Origin: JAMXLO01 sp963696645
GTDB lineage: Bacteria; Pseudomonadota; Alphaproteobacteria; Acetobacterales; Acetobacteraceae
Assembly (NCBI GenBank): GCA_963696645.1
Contig: CAVOKY010000005.1
Location: forward strand, 1-64,000
DNA: 64,000 nucleotides
Direction: 5' to 3'
In this document: in pieces, positions 61,773 to 64,000 of the stretch
Layout: the number at the start of each line of letters is the position of its first letter
How positions within the stretch are numbered: the stretch's first letter is position 1
Translations under genes and position numbers: made by a program
Notes under the pieces: model-generated
Told to the model about the DNA's origin: nothing
What the model saw: the letters and a program-made list of their open reading frames with translations, nothing else
Databases searched by the model: none

Positions 61773-62411
61773 ATGACCACGCACGACCCGGTCCGCTTCG
61801 TCGCCAAGAACATGCGCGTCGATCTGCGGCTGATCGCCGAGATGATCGCACCCGGCTCGCGCGTGCTGGATATCGGCTGTGGCGACGGATCGCTGATCGA
61901 CCACCTGTCCCGCACCAAGGGTTGCGACGCACGCGGCATCGAGATCGACATGGCCGAAGTGATCCGAGCGGTGGCGCACGGCATGCCGGTGATGCACGGC
62001 GACGCTGACACCGACCTGGCGCAGTACCCTGACGGTGCGTTCGACTATGTGGTGCTGTCGCGCACGCTTCAGGCAGTGGAGCGGCCCCGCGCCGTGCTGC
62101 GTCAGATGCTCCGCATCGGCACCCGCGCCGTGGTGAGCTTTCCGAACTTCGGTCACTGGCTGGTGCGCTGGCAACTGCTCAGCACAGGGCGCATGCCGAT
62201 GACGCCGACCTGGGATCGCCCCTGGCATGAGACGCCGAACATTCATCCGTGCACGATCCGCGATTTCTTCGATCTGTGCGCGCAGGAGGGCTACGCGGTG
62301 GAGAGCTGGCTGGCCGCCGATGACGAGGGCGGACGGACCCCATGGCGGCGAGCGCCAGGGTTGGCGAACCTGTTCGGCGAGCAGGGGCTGTTCCTGCTGC
62401 GGCGGGCTTAG
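61773..62411 (+). CDS. metW: Methionine biosynthesis protein MetW
   Basis: 212 residues from ATG 61,773. A methyltransferase-like fold with RVLDIGCGDGSLIDHL (motif I) and RGIEIDMAEVIRAV, then MetW-specific GDADTDLAQYPDGAFDYVVLSRTLQAVERP, FPNFGHWLVRWQLLSTGRMPMT and the ending LFGEQGLFLLRR (quoted in parts). MetW normally lies after metX and is needed for homoserine acylation. Here metX is absent and an amidohydrolase gene stands upstream, so the usual pair has been separated. Confidence 0.93.
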   Translation: MTTHDPVRFVAKNMRVDLRLIAEMIAPGSRVLDIGCGDGSLIDHLSRTKGCDARGIEIDMAEVIRAVAHGMPVMHGDADTDLAQYPDGAFDYVVLSRTLQAVERPRAVLRQMLRIGTRAVVSFPNFGHWLVRWQLLSTGRMPMTPTWDRPWHETPNIHPCTIRDFFDLCAQEGYAVESWLAADDEGGRTPWRRAPGLANLFGEQGLFLLRRA

Positions 62412-62469
62412 TCGCCGGTGCTGCCGTGACGTGCCGTGGCGGTTCTGCCCTGCATCCGTGCGACGTGCA

Positions 62470-63145
62470 TCACTGTGGCGGGTGGGGCAGCGTCGAAGCT
62501 CCGGTGGTGGGCTGCCAAGCGGCTGCCTCGGCTTGCGCCTGAGTGACCTGGGCCGAGCTCATCGTTTTGGCGAGCTCGTCACGTTCCTTGCCAGCCTGCT
62601 CGTGAATTGCCGGATCCCACGCGGCAGTCATGCTCAGCGAGTACCACATGTAGGCCTGCGGGGCATTCTGGGCGACGCCCTCGCCGTCTCTGTATGCGAC
62701 GGCGAGGTTGGTACTGAGCACGCGGGTTGCCTTGGTCCGCGGCGAGCCGATAAAGCTTCGCGGCCTCGTCGTAGCTCTGCCGGACGCCTGACCCGACAGC
62801 ATACATCATCCCAAGGTTGTTTTGCGCAACGCTTTGGCCGTCGTCCGCGGCGAGCCCGTACCATTCTGCCGCTGCGGCGTTGCTCTGCCGCACCCCGCGT
62901 CCATTGGCATACATCAGGCCGATGATGACCTGCGCATCGCGATCGCCCTGTTCGGCCAAGGGGCGGCAGAGTCGGTATGCAGCCAGATAGTCGCCATGCT
63001 GATAGGCGGCGAACCCATCGGATACCTGGTCCGCCCTGTCCGGGCCGGACGTCAGGGCGAGCAAGGCGAGTGCAAGCCCGGTGACGCGCAGCAATCGGCC
63101 GATGGCCCGGCTGGCCGCGGCGGCCTGGTTGTGTCGGTCAGCCAT
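62470..63145 (-). pseudogene. Sel1-repeat protein with signal peptide, frameshifted
   Basis: From ATG 63,143-63,145: a signal peptide (LLRVTGLALALLALTSG), then DGFAAYQHGDYLAAYRLCRPLAEQGDRDAQ and Sel1-type repeats of about 36 residues (IIGLMYANGRGV, NNLGMMYAVGSGV, KLYRLAADQGNPRAQY). Near 62,730 one extra base moves the family sequence to the next frame, where a third repeat (NLAVAYRDGEGVAQNAPQAYMWYSLS) and a helical tail continue to 62,470. Sel1 proteins are periplasmic or cell-surface scaffolds. Whether the break is real is undecided. Confidence 0.78.
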
Positions 63146-63473
63146 GCATCGTTCCCCAGTTCGGTTGCTCAGGGTGGTGTCGATGAAGCCACCGTTCGCA
63201 ACGCGCGGTTGCCGATCCGTTCGGCGTGTCGCCGTCCATCAGGACGACCTATCTCGTCCGGACCCAGAGCTGCCGGTCGTGTTCCGTATCGTCTGCCTGG
63301 CAATGCAGCGCGACAAGGAGACATCACTTGCGCCGTATCGGCTGCGCAGGCAAAGCACCGAATGGTTATCCAAGGCATTCACCGAGCCGGCGCAGCATAT
63401 TGGCAGGCACCACCCTGCGCAGTCGTCGCCGCACGATTGCCCGCGGCCTCAGCAAGATGGCACTCTCCACCGC
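63146..63473. other. Intergenic stretch between Sel1 protein and ABC transporter gene
   Basis: About 330 bp between divergent genes. Frames here show no family, and no promoter consensus or RNA gene is clear. Confidence 0.35.
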
Positions 63474-64000
63474 ATGGCGACCCTGGAACTCACCGGCCTG
63501 CGCAAGAGCTTTGGCCTGATCGATGTGCTGCACGGCATTGATCTGGCGCTCGGCGATGGCGAAATGCTGGTCATCGTCGGCGCCTCGGGCTGCGGCAAAT
63601 CGACCCTGCTGCGCCTGGTGGCCGGCCTCGAACGCCCTACCGCCGGCCACGTCATCCTGGGCGGGCGCGACGTGACCAACCTCGATCCGTCCGAGCGCGA
63701 CATGGCGATGGTGTTCCAGAACTATGCGCTCTATCCGCACATGACGGTGTTCGACAACATGGCATATGGCCTGCGCATCCGTGGTCTCAGCCGTGACGAC
63801 ATACGCCGGCGTGTAGACGAGGCGGCTGGGCTGCTCGGCCTTGGGGGACTGCTGGAACGCAAGCCCCGGCAGCTTTCCGGTGGGCAACGGCAGCGGGTGG
63901 CGATGGGACGGGCGATCGTGCGCCACCCGAAGGCGTTCCTGTTCGACGAACCGCTGTCCAATCTGGACGCCAAGCTCCGTTTGCAGATGCGGGCCGAGAT
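63474..64000 (+). CDS. ABC transporter ATP-binding protein (UgpC/MalK type), cut by the window end
   Basis: The first 175 residues from ATG 63,474; the gene continues past 64,000. The nucleotide-binding domain is complete up to the D-loop: Walker A VGASGCGKST (about 34-43), Q-loop MVFQNYALYPHMTV, signature LSGGQRQRVA (about 134-143) and Walker B FLFDEPLSNLDAKL (about 156-169). The pattern RDMAMVFQNYALYPHMTVFDNMAYGL (in parts) is that of CUT1-type sugar or glycerol-3-phosphate importers, which have an extra C-terminal regulatory domain. Partner permease genes are not within the window. Confidence 0.92.
   Translation, partial: MATLELTGLRKSFGLIDVLHGIDLALGDGEMLVIVGASGCGKSTLLRLVAGLERPTAGHVILGGRDVTNLDPSERDMAMVFQNYALYPHMTVFDNMAYGLRIRGLSRDDIRRRVDEAAGLLGLGGLLERKPRQLSGGQRQRVAMGRAIVRHPKAFLFDEPLSNLDAKLRLQMRAE

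Overview
The window is high-GC DNA from an alphaproteobacterium. The flagellar order fliF-fliG-fliH-fliN-flbD, a MipZ division regulator, FlbD-type sigma-54 control and many nucleotide-sugar and glycosyltransferase genes point to Rhodospirillales, probably Acetobacteraceae. The species cannot be named from the sequence. It is chromosomal (two tRNA genes, a flagellar locus) and heavily rearranged by insertion sequences.

Region 1 (1-21,200) is an accessory exopolysaccharide-type region. It starts with two members of an uncharacterised family, a truncated glycosyltransferase, an intact glycosyltransferase, a DUF924 gene and a decayed insertion sequence. Next comes the most unusual part (6,437-13,510). 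A near-perfect sigma-54 promoter precedes a 1,058-residue adenylation-carrier-GNAT-like protein. This is followed by a 1,165-residue fusion of a LodA/GoxA-like oxidase with a haem-oxygenase-like diiron domain, and then by a convergent MbtH-like gene. After it lie a TIGR03087-type sugar transferase, a resolvase remnant, two GT4 glycosyltransferases, a YdcF-like protein and a frameshifted GMC oxidoreductase. These are typical partners in polysaccharide export and decoration.

Region 2 (21,175-26,250) holds tRNA-Thr(CGT), mipZ, an ATP-grasp ligase, tRNA-Ser(CGA), two head-to-head IS630-family elements and the tail of an acyltransferase. Region 3 (26,253-32,616) is a tightly overlapping minus-strand operon for an activated, probably methylated, deoxy- or heptose-type sugar: glycosyltransferase, three SDR epimerase/dehydratases, a C-methyltransferase and a GHMP sugar kinase. 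Region 4 (32,700-44,223) contains a hairpin array, a small basic protein, a thiamine-diphosphate enzyme gene split by an IS66-family element with a perfect 8-bp target duplication, topoisomerase IB, a TPR/FlgO-like protein, a cupin dioxygenase-like protein and a membrane glycosyltransferase.

Region 5 (44,628-55,838) is the flagellar cluster: fliF, fliG, fliH, fliN, flbD, flhA, flhF, flhG, then an OpgC-type acyltransferase and an SGNH hydrolase. From about 50.58 to 54.77 kb nearly every gene is broken by single-base shifts, almost all of them extra bases, while the protein family sequence stays intact across frames. This looks more like local sequence error than biological decay. Region 6 (55,883-64,000) has two oxidoreductases, a RES-Xre toxin-antitoxin pair behind a fragmented conserved gene, an amidohydrolase, metW, a frameshifted Sel1-repeat protein and the start of an ABC sugar-type ATPase gene.
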